Source of the DNA: Flammeovirgaceae bacterium
Lineage (GTDB): Bacteria > Bacteroidota > Bacteroidia > Cytophagales > Cyclobacteriaceae
Assembly: GCA_021298015.1 (NCBI GenBank)
Contig: JAJTGY010000018.1
Location: forward strand, 1-64,000
Direction: 5' to 3'
Length of the DNA stretch: 64,000 nt
Position numbers and translations under genes: made by a program. The notes beneath the pieces were generated by a model. The model was not told the DNA's origin. It was given only the letters and a program-made list of their open reading frames with translations, and did not search any database. Position 1 is the first letter of the stretch; each line of letters begins with the position of its first letter. This document shows positions 28,865 to 39,358 of this stretch, in pieces.

Positions 28865-30022
28865 CTATTTCATCTCCGGACGGAACAGCCCGGCAAATTT
28901 CTCCGCCAGCGCCAAACGGTCGTATGATCGTTTCGCCAGCGACCGTGCATTGGATTTCATCTGTTGAACTTCGGCCGTTGATAAGCTCGTCAGTTTTTCA
29001 ACCAAGGCGGCCGGCCGCGCAAGATCAACAAATATCCCGCAATGGGCCTGTTCAATTTCTTCACGCATCCAGCCATTCACGTTCACCACAATCAGCTTGC
29101 CGGCCGCCAGTCCGTCAAAATACTTGTTTGGGGAACCTGTCTGGAGTACGGGTTTATTTTGGTAGCAGATAAACACGGCATCTGCTCCGGCTAACGTTTG
29201 CCGCACACCCTCGCGGTTTTGAAAGGGAAGCAAGTTTACATTGGTAAGCTTTTCGTTGTTGATTCGGTTTACGAGATGGTCGCGCATTGCACCGTCTCCC
29301 CCCACGATAAACCGGATGGCTGCTTTCGCTTTAAGCGATTCGTGCGCACAGTCGAGCAGAAAGTCCAGGCCATTGGCCACACCCAAGGCACCCAGGTAGG
29401 CCACTGCCAGATTTTCTGGCGCTCTGGATTTTTGTGTAGAGGGGTTGTAGTACTCGCAATCCGCCATGTTGGGGATAACATGCGTAACCGTGCCGGGTGA
29501 AACCTTCCGGATGTAGGTCTCGATATCAACGGACAAGGCAACCACAGCCCGGGCCTCCCGGTAGATTGATCGCTCGAGGCGGTAAAGCCATTTCTTGAGC
29601 CAGGCGTTTCGGATATAGCCCAACTGAATGGGAGCTTCCGGCCACAAGTCACCCACTTCAAAGAAATAGGGCACGCCTGTCTTGCGTTTCAGCCAGCGGG
29701 CCATCAATCCCACCGTAAGTGGCGTGGAAATCGCATAGTAATAGTCAACGCCATGAACAGCTTTAGCCTCACGCGTACCAAGCCGAAGAAACCGCCAGAA
29801 GGAAACAAGGCGTTTCCAAAAACCAAAACGATTGTCGTATGCTACCGGCAGGTAATGCACTTCAATTCCCTCCACATCGTCAGTTTTTTTCGGTCCGTTG
29901 TGGGCTGTAATCACAACCGTTGCAATGCCTCGATCAGCCAGTGCGCGGGCCAGATAGTACGATCGGATGGCGCCCCCGCTTTGCGGTGTCTTGAAATGCT
30001 GATGCAGAATAACGACTCTCAT
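28865..30022 (-). CDS. Glycosyltransferase family 4 (WbuB-like)
   Basis: 'MRVVILHQHFKTPQSGGAIRSYYLARALADRG'; C-terminal GT1 fold. Confidence 0.9.
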   Translation of the reverse strand: MRVVILHQHFKTPQSGGAIRSYYLARALADRGIATVVITAHNGPKKTDDVEGIEVHYLPVAYDNRFGFWKRLVSFWRFLRLGTREAKAVHGVDYYYAISTPLTVGLMARWLKRKTGVPYFFEVGDLWPEAPIQLGYIRNAWLKKWLYRLERSIYREARAVVALSVDIETYIRKVSPGTVTHVIPNMADCEYYNPSTQKSRAPENLAVAYLGALGVANGLDFLLDCAHESLKAKAAIRFIVGGDGAMRDHLVNRINNEKLTNVNLLPFQNREGVRQTLAGADAVFICYQNKPVLQTGSPNKYFDGLAAGKLIVVNVNGWMREEIEQAHCGIFVDLARPAALVEKLTSLSTAEVQQMKSNARSLAKRSYDRLALAEKFAGLFRPEMK

Positions 30023-30098
30023 GCCGGGTGCAAAGAAAATGAAACGCTTGCTTGGTCAGCATTTTTTGGTCAATTTGTTTGACCTCAAAGACCCAGCC

Positions 30099-30686
30099 AT
30101 GAAAAAACTGATCTTGCTTCTGTGCCTTTCTACGCCTCTGCTGGCGCAGCAACCGCTAACGATCTTCAATGGAAAAGATCTGACGGGCTGGGCCGTTTAC
30201 GGAACGGAAAAATGGTACGTAGAGCGCGGGGAGTTGGTCTGTGAGAGTGGCCCCGAAAAACAATACGGATACCTGGCGACCGAAGCTGAGTACAAAGACT
30301 TTGAACTCACCCTTGAGTTTAAGCAGGAGTCGAACGGCAATAGCGGGGTTTTTTTTCTTGCTTCGCTGGAGGGCACTATCATCAACGGGTGGCAGGTGGA
30401 GGTTGCCCCGCCCGGAATGCACACGGGCGGCATTTACGAGTCCTACGGACGGGGCTGGCTCATTCTGCCGCATCCCGACAAGGAAGCTGCCCTTAAGCCC
30501 ACGAAGTGGAATACACTCAAGGTTCGCGTTACCGGCAACGATGTAGTCACCTGGTTGAACGGCACGGAAATGATTCGCTTGTCGGATGATAAAATCGGAT
30601 CTAGTGCCGGAAAGATGGCATTACAGATTCATGACGGTGGGGGCGTTAAGGTGCGCTGGCGCAACATTCGGGTAACGAGACTTTAG
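30099..30686 (+). CDS. 3-keto-disaccharide hydrolase / DUF1080 protein
   Basis: Signal peptide; 'TIFNGKDLTGWAVYGTEKWYVERGELVCESG' and 'NSGVFFLASLEGTIINGWQVEV'. Confidence 0.9.
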   Translation: MKKLILLLCLSTPLLAQQPLTIFNGKDLTGWAVYGTEKWYVERGELVCESGPEKQYGYLATEAEYKDFELTLEFKQESNGNSGVFFLASLEGTIINGWQVEVAPPGMHTGGIYESYGRGWLILPHPDKEAALKPTKWNTLKVRVTGNDVVTWLNGTEMIRLSDDKIGSSAGKMALQIHDGGGVKVRWRNIRVTRL

Positions 30687-30792
30687 CGGCTGCGAATCGG
30701 GCAAGATTCTTTGCGCTTGGTCTGCCGATTGGTCTAAAAAAGCCAAACTCCTTTTTCTTGGAACTTGTCTTTGGTGCCGCGCGGGTGGTGGG

Positions 30793-31035
30793 TTATTGTT
30801 TTACCTCCAGGCCACGGGCATAATTCAGGATGTTCGCAATTACCTGACTGCCGGGTTCCAGGCGGGCCTGGTCCAGTTGGCGTTTTTGGTCGAGCAACTC
30901 GGCATGGCGCTGGCGCAATTCCGAGTCGCACAACAAGGCTTTATTGATCTCCGACTCCTCCTCGTTCGTGGTCTCGTGGTAAATAAACCTGATCAGGTCG
31001 TTTTGGGTAAAGGTTTTTATCATAGGCATTTGCAT
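30793..31035 (-). CDS. Small protein, probable anti-sigma factor partner of the adjacent sigma gene
   Basis: MIKTFTQNDLIRFIYHETTNEEESEINKALLCDSELRQRHAELLDQKRQL; starts inside the upstream sigma gene. Confidence 0.5.
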   Translation of the reverse strand: MQMPMIKTFTQNDLIRFIYHETTNEEESEINKALLCDSELRQRHAELLDQKRQLDQARLEPGSQVIANILNYARGLEVKQ

Positions 31036-31597
31036 TGCTATCCATTTTTTTGCGCAGGTTGATGAGGGCGTAGCGCATACGACCAAGTGCGGTATTGATG
31101 CTGACCCCTGTTTTTTCGGCAATTTCCTGAAAACTGAGGTGCATGTAATGCCTCATTACCAATACCTGCTTTTGTTCGGCTGGCAGCCCTTTTATTAACG
31201 TGCGTAGTTTGGCCTTAGTATCCTGCCAGATCTGGAAATCTTCAAAAGACCCCTCGGAAAACTGGAGCGAGTCAAAAACCCGGCTGCCATCCTCCAAGGT
31301 TACTTCGGGATAGCGCTTATTTCTCCGAAAATGGTCAATGGCCAGATTGTGGGCTATGCGCCCCAGCCAAGGGCCGAATTTTCCCTCTTCGTTGTAGCGA
31401 CCGCCCTTAATGGTGTTCACAGCTTTGATGAAGGTTTCCTGCAAAAGATCCTCCGCCACGTAGCGGTCTTTTACAATCAAATAAATGGCAGTATAAACCC
31501 GGGATTTGTGTCGAAGCAGAAGCGTCTCGAATGCCCTCTCACTACCTTGTTGATATCGCGAAACCAATTCATGGTCGCTGCATCGGTTGTCTATCAT
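30941..31597 (-). CDS. Sigma-70 family (ECF) RNA polymerase sigma factor
   Basis: 'DRYVAEDLLQETFIKAVNTIKGGRYNEEGKFGPWLGRIAHNLAIDHFRRNKR'; 'SFQEIAEKTGVSINTALGRMRYALINLRK'. Confidence 0.92.
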   Translation of the reverse strand: MIDNRCSDHELVSRYQQGSERAFETLLLRHKSRVYTAIYLIVKDRYVAEDLLQETFIKAVNTIKGGRYNEEGKFGPWLGRIAHNLAIDHFRRNKRYPEVTLEDGSRVFDSLQFSEGSFEDFQIWQDTKAKLRTLIKGLPAEQKQVLVMRHYMHLSFQEIAEKTGVSINTALGRMRYALINLRKKMDSNANAYDKNLYPKRPDQVYLPRDHERGGVGDQ

Positions 31598-31773
31598 GTT
31601 ACTTAGGTTGGGTAACGTAAAGGTCTGAGTCGATAGGCGATGCGGTTAATTTTATTTGTTGCGGATGAGAAAGGTAAGTAGATTATTCAGGGCAGCAAAA
31701 AAAATCAAAAAAAATTTGCCTCTAAGAATAATTCTTTTGTCTATTTACCCCGATTTTACAATAAAGTTGATTC

Positions 31774-32169
31774 ATGCCCGTTAGCAAAAAACGTGTCATT
31801 AAAAGCCTCGAGGGGCTCAATGAGGATTTGAGGGAATTATTGCGGACACAATATCCTAACGGCTATGAGACCAGCATTTCCCGAATCACCAACGCCAAGA
31901 ACGAACCTATTTTTGTTTTTCCCCTTGAAACGGATGATGCAACGTATCTGATCAAGGTGCCCACAACCAAGAATAGCGAGGGGGACTATGAAATGGAGAA
32001 GGCCGCAGATGGGGAGTTCGCAGCCGTGCCCCCGGCAGGCGATGATGATTTCGACAATAGCAGCAATGACGATTTCGAGGAAAACGGAGAGTCCGACTAC
32101 GATGAAGAAGATGGCGGAGAGCGAAGAGGCAATCGCGAAGCCAGCTACGACCCCGATTTCGATAACTGA
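31774..32169 (+). CDS. Hypothetical protein with highly acidic C-terminal tail
   Basis: 131 aa; N-terminal folded segment, then 'GDDDFDNSSNDDFEENGESDYDEEDGGERRG'. Confidence 0.7.
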   Translation: MPVSKKRVIKSLEGLNEDLRELLRTQYPNGYETSISRITNAKNEPIFVFPLETDDATYLIKVPTTKNSEGDYEMEKAADGEFAAVPPAGDDDFDNSSNDDFEENGESDYDEEDGGERRGNREASYDPDFDN

Positions 32170-32194
32170 GTTTCCCTGAAATATTTACAATGCG

Positions 32195-32220
32195 GAACAC
32201 CATCCACCCGGATGGTGTTC
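32195..32220. terminator. Perfect 11-bp hairpin (GAACACCATCC-ACCC-GGATGGTGTTC)
   Basis: Perfect inverted repeat followed by TTTACTTTT, between the 31774 gene and uvrA. Confidence 0.85.
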
Positions 32221-32222
32221 TT

Positions 32223-32230
32223 TACTTTTG
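32223..32230 (+). promoter_or_regulatory. Bacteroidota -7 box (TACTTTTG) for uvrA
   Basis: Exact TAnnTTTG match, 6 bp upstream of the probable uvrA ATG 32237. Confidence 0.5.
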
Positions 32231-32236
32231 TCCCCC

Positions 32237-35083
32237 ATGTCCTCGCCTGTACTGTTTACTGAAAGCGAACTCGATCAACTGGATCCCCGCCAGTACATCA
32301 TTATCAAGCGTGCGCGGGTAAACAATCTCAAGGACCTTAGTGTAGCGATTCCGCGCAACAAGCTGGTGGTGATCACAGGCCTGTCCGGCTCCGGTAAATC
32401 ATCCCTGGCCTTTGATACGCTTTTTGCCGAGGGCCAGCGCATGTATGTGGAAAGCCTGAATTCGTATGCCAGGCAATTCTTAGGGCGTATGGAGAAACCG
32501 GATGTCGATTACATCCGGGGGGTGTCGCCTGCCATTGCCATTGAGCAGAAGGTGAATACACGAAACCCGCGTTCTACGGTGGGCACCACTACTGAAATCT
32601 ATGACTACCTCAAGTTGCTTTTTGCCCGAATCGGGAAGACGTACTCCCCGGTAAGCGGTGAGGAGGTAAAGCGAAACACGGTTACCGAGTTGGTGGAGTT
32701 TATCAATCGGCAGACAACCGGTACCCGGGTGATGGTAGCAGCACCCCTCACCTTGCAAAAGGGACGTAGCCTGGCCGATGAGTTGAATATTCTCCTGAGT
32801 AAAGGATTTGCCCGCGTGTTGGTGCAGGGTGAGGTGAAGTTTATCGAAGAAATGCTGGCCACCCTCGGGCACACAGCACCCAAGAAAAAGAAAGGAGCGA
32901 CACCCTCCCAGAAGCCGGAGGTAGAGATACTTATTGACCGTGCGACTGTTAACGCGCAAGATGAAGACTTGACCTTTCGACTAGCTGATTCCGTGCAGAC
33001 GGCTTTTTTTGAAGGCCATGGCGATTGCGTGATTTATGTGGAGCAGCAGCCCAAACGGCATTTTAGTGATCGCTTCGAACGGGATGGTATTTTGTTTACC
33101 GAGCCTTCCGTCAATTTTTTCAGCTTCAACAACCCCTATGGCGCGTGTCAAACCTGCGAGGGTTTCGGCCGTATACTGGGTATTGACGAAGATCTGGTTA
33201 TTCCGGATAAATCATTGTCTTTGTATGAGGGTGCCGTGGCACCCTGGCGCGGTGACGTCATGAGTGAGTGGGCCAAGCCGTGGATTAAGCAAGGTGTCAA
33301 ATTCGATTTCCCCATTCACCGGCCTTATAGCGAGCTCACCGCCCGCCAGCGCGAACTTCTTTGGAATGGCAACGATTCGCTTGACGGCCTACATAATTTC
33401 TTCCGCTACCTCGAATCAAAAACACACAAGATTCAATATCGGGTGATGTTGTCGCGTTACCGCGGGCGCACCACCTGCCCGGACTGCCGCGGCACCCGGC
33501 TTCGTAAAGATGCCGCGTACGTAAAAGTTGCCGGCCAGTCCATCACCGATCTGGTGCTGTTGCCGATTGAGGAGGTGTTACAATTTTTTGATTCAGTGAA
33601 TTTGCCGGCTCACGACCGCAAAGTTGCCGAGCGGTTAACCACGGAAATCAAATTCCGCCTGGAGTATCTGGTGAAGGTGGGCCTTGGCTACCTCACCCTC
33701 AACCGGCTTACGAACACACTTTCCGGGGGAGAATTCCAGCGGATAAAACTTGCAACTTCACTGGGCAGCGCACTGGTCGGCTCCATGTACATTCTAGATG
33801 AGCCAAGTATAGGCCTGCACCCGAAGGATACGGCCCGCATGGTGGAAGTTTTATTGTCGTTGCGCGATCTGGGGAACACGGTAATCGTAGTCGAACATGA
33901 AGAAGAAATCATGCGGGCGGCTGACCAGATTATCGACATTGGTCCCGATGCGGGCAGCCATGGCGGTCGCCTGATGTTTCAGGGGAGTCTGGCCAGGATG
34001 AATGGCGTGCAAACACACACAACTGATTACCTGACCGGGCGAGATCGAATAAGCATACCGGCCCGAAGGCGTAAGTGGAAGGATGCCGTTGTCGTACATG
34101 GCGCACGCGAAAACAATCTGAAAAACCTGGAGGTTAATTTTCCGCTGGGCGTACTCACGGTAGTCACCGGCATCAGCGGCTCGGGCAAGTCCACGCTGAT
34201 TAAAAAAATACTCTATCCGGCTGTCGGCCGGCTAAGTGGAAGTGTATCGGAAGTGCCCGGCCGGTACGACAAGTTGAGCGGGGATTATGCCCGCATCACG
34301 CAGGTGGAGTTTGTGGATCAGAATCCGATCGGAAAATCCTCTCGAAGTAATCCGGTGAGTTATGTAAAGGCCTACGATGCCATCCGGCAGTTGTATGCCG
34401 ATCAACCGCTGGGTAAACAACGAGGCTACAAGCCCTCGCATTTCTCCTTTAATGTGGAGGGTGGCCGATGCGAGACGTGCGAAGGCGAGGGACAGATCAC
34501 GGTAGAGATGCAGTTCATGGCCGATATTCACCTGACCTGCGAAAGTTGCAAAGGGAAGCGATTCAAAAATGAAATCCTTGAAGTGGAGTATCAGGGCAAG
34601 TCGATTGCCGATGTACTTGACCTAACCGTGGAAGAAGCGCTTGAATTTTTCCGCGACAAAAAGCCCGTATACGAAAAGCTGTTGCCGCTGTTTGACGTTG
34701 GTCTCGGCTATGTCAAATTGGGTCAGTCCTCCAACTCGTTGAGCGGTGGCGAGGCCCAACGCGTTAAGCTGGCGTCTTTTCTGGGCAAGAATGCGGCTGA
34801 GGGGCACCTGCTTTTTATTTTTGATGAACCCACAACGGGTCTTCACTTTCACGATATCAGCAAATTACTGAAAGCCATCAACGCACTCGTGGATCAGGGT
34901 CATTCGGTGATCATCATCGAACATAACCTGGAAGTAATCAAATGTGCCGATTGGATTATTGACCTTGGCCCGGAAGGAGGTGAGAAAAGGGGAGGTTACC
35001 TGGTGTTTGAGGGAACCCCAGAAGAGATGGTTAAGAAAGGTAAAGGGTATACAGCCGATTTTTTACGAAAGAAACTCATTTGA
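32237..35083 (+). CDS. uvrA: Excinuclease ABC subunit A
   Basis: '[40 protein letters not shown]', zinc-finger Cys pairs, '[12 protein letters not shown]'. ATG 32237 chosen over the upstream TTG. Confidence 0.97.
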   Translation: MSSPVLFTESELDQLDPRQYIIIKRARVNNLKDLSVAIPRNKLVVITGLSGSGKSSLAFDTLFAEGQRMYVESLNSYARQFLGRMEKPDVDYIRGVSPAIAIEQKVNTRNPRSTVGTTTEIYDYLKLLFARIGKTYSPVSGEEVKRNTVTELVEFINRQTTGTRVMVAAPLTLQKGRSLADELNILLSKGFARVLVQGEVKFIEEMLATLGHTAPKKKKGATPSQKPEVEILIDRATVNAQDEDLTFRLADSVQTAFFEGHGDCVIYVEQQPKRHFSDRFERDGILFTEPSVNFFSFNNPYGACQTCEGFGRILGIDEDLVIPDKSLSLYEGAVAPWRGDVMSEWAKPWIKQGVKFDFPIHRPYSELTARQRELLWNGNDSLDGLHNFFRYLESKTHKIQYRVMLSRYRGRTTCPDCRGTRLRKDAAYVKVAGQSITDLVLLPIEEVLQFFDSVNLPAHDRKVAERLTTEIKFRLEYLVKVGLGYLTLNRLTNTLSGGEFQRIKLATSLGSALVGSMYILDEPSIGLHPKDTARMVEVLLSLRDLGNTVIVVEHEEEIMRAADQIIDIGPDAGSHGGRLMFQGSLARMNGVQTHTTDYLTGRDRISIPARRRKWKDAVVVHGARENNLKNLEVNFPLGVLTVVTGISGSGKSTLIKKILYPAVGRLSGSVSEVPGRYDKLSGDYARITQVEFVDQNPIGKSSRSNPVSYVKAYDAIRQLYADQPLGKQRGYKPSHFSFNVEGGRCETCEGEGQITVEMQFMADIHLTCESCKGKRFKNEILEVEYQGKSIADVLDLTVEEALEFFRDKKPVYEKLLPLFDVGLGYVKLGQSSNSLSGGEAQRVKLASFLGKNAAEGHLLFIFDEPTTGLHFHDISKLLKAINALVDQGHSVIIIEHNLEVIKCADWIIDLGPEGGEKRGGYLVFEGTPEEMVKKGKGYTADFLRKKLI

Positions 35084-35135
35084 GGAGGCATCGGCCTCAC
35101 GTTGCGGGTTGACAGCGGAGTTGGAAATTACCGTC

Positions 35136-38100
35136 TTATCGCCCCCAGCCCCCGCCACCGGGCGTTTTGATCTTGATCATGTCTCCGTTCCTGACCTCTG
35201 CGCTATCCAGCCCTTTTAGTTTTTGACGTGTACCATCTGTTCGTATGATCTCCTGTTGACCCGGGGCCCCGGCTGCACCACCTCGTTTCCCAAAGGGTTT
35301 TTCCTTTCGGTGTTGCGTCAGAATATTCACTTCCATCGTTTCTCCAAAACGGATGACACGCGTAAGGCCATCGCCTCCGTGCCATCGGCCCTTACCACCC
35401 GAACCTTTTCGTACGGAGAACTCCATCACTTCAACCGGGTAGCGATGTTCCAGAATCTCCGCATCGGTAATTCGGGTGTTGGTCATGTGTTGATGCACGG
35501 CACTGGCTCCAGTAAACCCGGGACCGGCTCCGCAACCGCCAGCTATGGTTTCATAGTAACCCAGCCGGGCGTTGCCAAACAGGAAGTTGTTCATGGTGCC
35601 CTGGCTGCAGGCCGAAAGGTCAAGGGCTTTCAGCAGCAGATCGGTTAATCGCTGGCTTACCTCTGTGTTTCCGCCCACCACGGCCGGAATCGGTTGGCGG
35701 TGGAAATCCGGATTCAGCAAACTTGAGGGAATATGAAGGTCAATCAGATCCATGAGTCCTTCGTTCATCGGAATGGGTTGATTGACAAGCAGACGCATGA
35801 CGTACAGCACCACGCTTTGAACGATGGCCGGTGTGGCGTTCAGGTTGCCGGGATGCCGGGCGGCCGTTCCGGCAAAGTCGATGGAAATGCGATCATTGTG
35901 TTTTCGAATCTGTACACACAGGGGCGAGCCATCATCCAGGTATTCGACTGCCTGATAACGAGAGCGCGGTAGCTGGTGTAAAGCTTCCCGCAGCGATTCG
36001 CGTGCGAGAAGCCGGAGTTGTTTCATAAAGCCGCGCACACGCGCAGCACCTTCCTGCTTGCAGAGCTGATGTAGGGCCTGCTCACCGTACTGCAGAGCGG
36101 CCAGCGCTCCGTTGAGGTCAGCCAGGTTTTCTTCGGGAAGGCGCGAGGGGTAACGTCCATCAGTAAACATTTTTTTTACGCGTGCCCATTCTACCTTTCC
36201 GTTTCGCATCAGCCAGGTGGGGGAAATAATCACTCCTTCTTCATCCAGCGATTTGCCGAAGGCAGGCATTGAGCCGGGTTTGGCGCCACCTATCTCGGCA
36301 TGATGCGCACGGTTGGCTACATAGCCGATCAACCGGTTGTCATGGTACACCGGCTTGATCAACGTGACGTCCGGTAGGTGCGAGCCGCCAAAACCTGGGT
36401 GATTGGTCATCACCACATCACCCGGTTTCATCTTCAGCGCCTTCTTCACTTCACGTACGCACACCCCCAGGCTTCCTAAATGCACGGGGATATGCGGAGC
36501 GTTCACCACCAGAAAGCCTTGCGCATCCAACAGGGCGCACGAAAAATCAAGCCGCTCTTTTACATTCACCGAAAACGAAGTGCGCTGCAGAAGGGCCCCC
36601 ATTTCTTCTGCAATGGCGGTAAACCGGTTGGTGTACAATTCCAGATCCGCCTCGGCCACCAGCTTTCTTGTGTTTTTTTGTGGCAACCTCGTGGCCGACA
36701 GGTGCCCGGTCATTTTTTCATCGAGTTCGAATCGCCAGCCTTCTTCCACCCAGGTGGTAGAATTGTTGCTACTGATTAAAGCAGGTCCATTAATTCGGGC
36801 GCCAGCCCGGAGCCGCTCCCATTCAAAAACAGGCGTGTTGAGCCATCGGCCCCGCGAAAAGATTTTTTTCTGATGAGCAGGATCAGGAGAATAGGTCTTT
36901 TTTCGATGCGGTTGACCGGAGCGGTTAGCTTCGCGGACGGTTACGCGCACCTGAACAGACACAACTTCGATTTCCCGGTCGGGAAGCCAATGCCCATACA
37001 CTTGGCGGTAACGCTTTTCATACGCGGCCGGCAGGTTAGGCTGCACCACTATTTCGAGCGGTGTTTCCTGGCCGCAGAAGCGAAGAAAAATCAAACGCTC
37101 TTTCACGATAAGTTCATCAGCGGTCTCACCTTGTTCGATCAGATGATTCCGGGCGCGCTGGGCCAACTCGTTCAAAAGAGGTTCAATGCGTAAAGCTACA
37201 TGTACATAATCCTGAAGTACCAGCTGTTCCTCCGTTCGTTCCAATCGGGCGCAGGCAATACCAAATGCGCTTAGCAGGCCGGCATCGTAAGGAACCAGTA
37301 TGTTCTTCATGCCCAAATGCTCCGCCAGGCTGCAGGCATGCTGTCCTCCGGCCCCGCCAAAACTAACCAAGGCAAAATGGCGTGGATCGTAGCCCCGCTG
37401 CAACGATACTTTTTTGATGGCCTCGGCCATCTTCTCATTGGCAATCGTTACCAGGGCGAGCAACACATCCAGTTCGCGATAGGCACGTTTGGTTTGCTTC
37501 CGGGCCTTTGCCATCAATTGTTGCAATGCCCGCGCAGCCGCGGTTGGTGAAAGCGGGAGTGCGAACTGGTTTTCGTTCACCCGGCCCAATAGCAGATTGA
37601 CATCGGTGATGGTCAGTGGGCCGCCTTGCCCGCAGCAGGCTGGCCCGGGTGATGCGCCCGCGCTATGCGGCCCTACCGTGAACTTATGGCCATCGAAATC
37701 GCAAATTGACCCGCCTCCGGCTGCGATCGTTTCGATGGCCAGGGATGGGGAGAGAATTTTTTGATCGCCCACTTTCGATTCATACCGATAGTCAAGTCGT
37801 TGATGATACAGCGATACATCCGTGCTCGTTCCGCCCATATCAAAGCCGATAACTTCACGGTGTCCGGCCTGCTTCCCAATCTCAACTGCGCCCACTACTC
37901 CCCCGGCTGGCCCGCTCAGCAGGCTATCCTTGGGTTGGAAAGCACCGGCTTCTGCCAGGCTTCCCGCGCTGGTCATGATTCGAAGGGGGGCATGATGCAA
38001 ACCCTGGCGAATACGCGACACGTACTGATGAATAATCGGCTGCAGGTAGGCATTGACCACCGTGGTTTCAGCCCGCCACAACAGTTTAATCTGGCGCGAC

Positions 38101-38882
38101 AACTCGGATGAGATCGATACAAACGCATAGCCATGCGTGACCAGAAAATCCCGCAGCATGATTTCATGCGTGTTGTTCTGGTAGCTATTGAGCAGGGCAA
38201 CCGCTACCGACTCAATCCGGTGCTTGCGCAGCAACTTCAACACGCGTTGTTGTTCGCTCGTGGTGAGTTCCTGAAGCACTTCACCCCTGGCATTCACCCG
38301 CTCATTGACTTCCAACGCCAATGCATAGAGGGGTGTCGGCTTGCGCACATCCAGGGCAAATAAGTCAGGCCGCTGTTGGTCACCAATAATCAAAAGATCC
38401 CGGAAGCCTCGCGTTGTAATAAAGGCCGTACGCGCACCCTTTCTTTCTAGAATTGCATTGGTGCCACGGGTGGACCCGAGGCGCATTTCCAGTTTGGGAA
38501 ACGACCCTGTCAGACGTGTGCGGGTGAGCAGGCGGGCGGCTAACACCGGCACTTCTTCATCTGTGGTGAGGTCGAAGGATTCTCCTGTGCGCGACTGTGG
38601 GAGTGCGTGGCTAAGTGTAATATGGTTGCGGCTGATGTTGACGGCCTTCACGCGAATATTCGCTTGGCCGCTGGGTCGAAAAAGGAAGCCCTGATAAATA
38701 TCTTCAATGACCGGCCACACCATATTAACTAACCAGGTGAACCGGTCTACACGTGCTACCAATCGTCCACGAAGGGTGCTGTTGCTGAGAATCTTCAGTC
38801 GGTGAATGGCACCATCCGGATCTTCAGCCAGGCAATCCGTGAAAGTACCACCTGTATCAATCCGGATTTTCCAGTCGCTCAT
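35136..38882 (-). CDS. Bifunctional hydantoinase/5-oxoprolinase family protein (HyuA-HyuB fusion)
   Basis: 1248 aa; 'WKIRIDTGGTFTDCLAEDPDG' (HyuA N) and 'VMTNHPGFGGSHLPDVTLIKPVY' (HyuB). Confidence 0.93.
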   Translation of the reverse strand: MSDWKIRIDTGGTFTDCLAEDPDGAIHRLKILSNSTLRGRLVARVDRFTWLVNMVWPVIEDIYQGFLFRPSGQANIRVKAVNISRNHITLSHALPQSRTGESFDLTTDEEVPVLAARLLTRTRLTGSFPKLEMRLGSTRGTNAILERKGARTAFITTRGFRDLLIIGDQQRPDLFALDVRKPTPLYALALEVNERVNARGEVLQELTTSEQQRVLKLLRKHRIESVAVALLNSYQNNTHEIMLRDFLVTHGYAFVSISSELSRQIKLLWRAETTVVNAYLQPIIHQYVSRIRQGLHHAPLRIMTSAGSLAEAGAFQPKDSLLSGPAGGVVGAVEIGKQAGHREVIGFDMGGTSTDVSLYHQRLDYRYESKVGDQKILSPSLAIETIAAGGGSICDFDGHKFTVGPHSAGASPGPACCGQGGPLTITDVNLLLGRVNENQFALPLSPTAAARALQQLMAKARKQTKRAYRELDVLLALVTIANEKMAEAIKKVSLQRGYDPRHFALVSFGGAGGQHACSLAEHLGMKNILVPYDAGLLSAFGIACARLERTEEQLVLQDYVHVALRIEPLLNELAQRARNHLIEQGETADELIVKERLIFLRFCGQETPLEIVVQPNLPAAYEKRYRQVYGHWLPDREIEVVSVQVRVTVREANRSGQPHRKKTYSPDPAHQKKIFSRGRWLNTPVFEWERLRAGARINGPALISSNNSTTWVEEGWRFELDEKMTGHLSATRLPQKNTRKLVAEADLELYTNRFTAIAEEMGALLQRTSFSVNVKERLDFSCALLDAQGFLVVNAPHIPVHLGSLGVCVREVKKALKMKPGDVVMTNHPGFGGSHLPDVTLIKPVYHDNRLIGYVANRAHHAEIGGAKPGSMPAFGKSLDEEGVIISPTWLMRNGKVEWARVKKMFTDGRYPSRLPEENLADLNGALAALQYGEQALHQLCKQEGAARVRGFMKQLRLLARESLREALHQLPRSRYQAVEYLDDGSPLCVQIRKHNDRISIDFAGTAARHPGNLNATPAIVQSVVLYVMRLLVNQPIPMNEGLMDLIDLHIPSSLLNPDFHRQPIPAVVGGNTEVSQRLTDLLLKALDLSACSQGTMNNFLFGNARLGYYETIAGGCGAGPGFTGASAVHQHMTNTRITDAEILEHRYPVEVMEFSVRKGSGGKGRWHGGDGLTRVIRFGETMEVNILTQHRKEKPFGKRGGAAGAPGQQEIIRTDGTRQKLKGLDSAEVRNGDMIKIKTPGGGGWGR

Positions 38883-39358
38883 TCGTTACTCATCGAGAGC
38901 ACCACCTGTTTGCGTGACATTCGTATGCCGATGGCCTTCATGAATTCATAGGAGCCGTCCGGCCGCTCCAATTGAACCGGGCGGGTGTACAACAGGGAGT
39001 CGGTGCCCACCTTTTGCATATTCTCCGATAGCTTTTCACCGCGGTTGCTTTGATAGGCTTCCAGTATTTGTGCCTCCACCTCTGTGAGGTTGGATGAAGA
39101 AGAAAGGGGTACGAAAATCACGCCTTGCGCTTTACACAGGGAGTCAATTTTTGCCGGACTATCGCTTATGCTTTCCAGAGTTGTGGCCAGTGGCCGTGCA
39201 TAGGCGTATGCCGCCTCCAGAAGTTCGGCTTCGGATACTTTCCGGATCTCACCCTTTTTCATGTTGTCCCGGATTTCTTCGCGCTGCTCCTGGTTGAGGG
39301 ATTTGTTGCACGAAAGGTTGAACACGATAATCGTGGTGAATAGCAGGAAACGTTTCAT
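38879..39358 (-). CDS. Hypothetical lipoprotein
   Basis: Signal/lipobox 'LLFTTIIVFNLSCNKS'; overlaps the oxoprolinase start by 4 nt. Confidence 0.7.
   Translation of the reverse strand: MKRFLLFTTIIVFNLSCNKSLNQEQREEIRDNMKKGEIRKVSEAELLEAAYAYARPLATTLESISDSPAKIDSLCKAQGVIFVPLSSSSNLTEVEAQILEAYQSNRGEKLSENMQKVGTDSLLYTRPVQLERPDGSYEFMKAIGIRMSRKQVVLSMSNE

Noticed and set aside
35084-35106. Inverted repeat GAGGC-ATCG-GCCTC between convergent uvrA and the oxoprolinase gene as a terminator
   Set aside because: Only a 5-bp core stem and no T-run; too weak to call.
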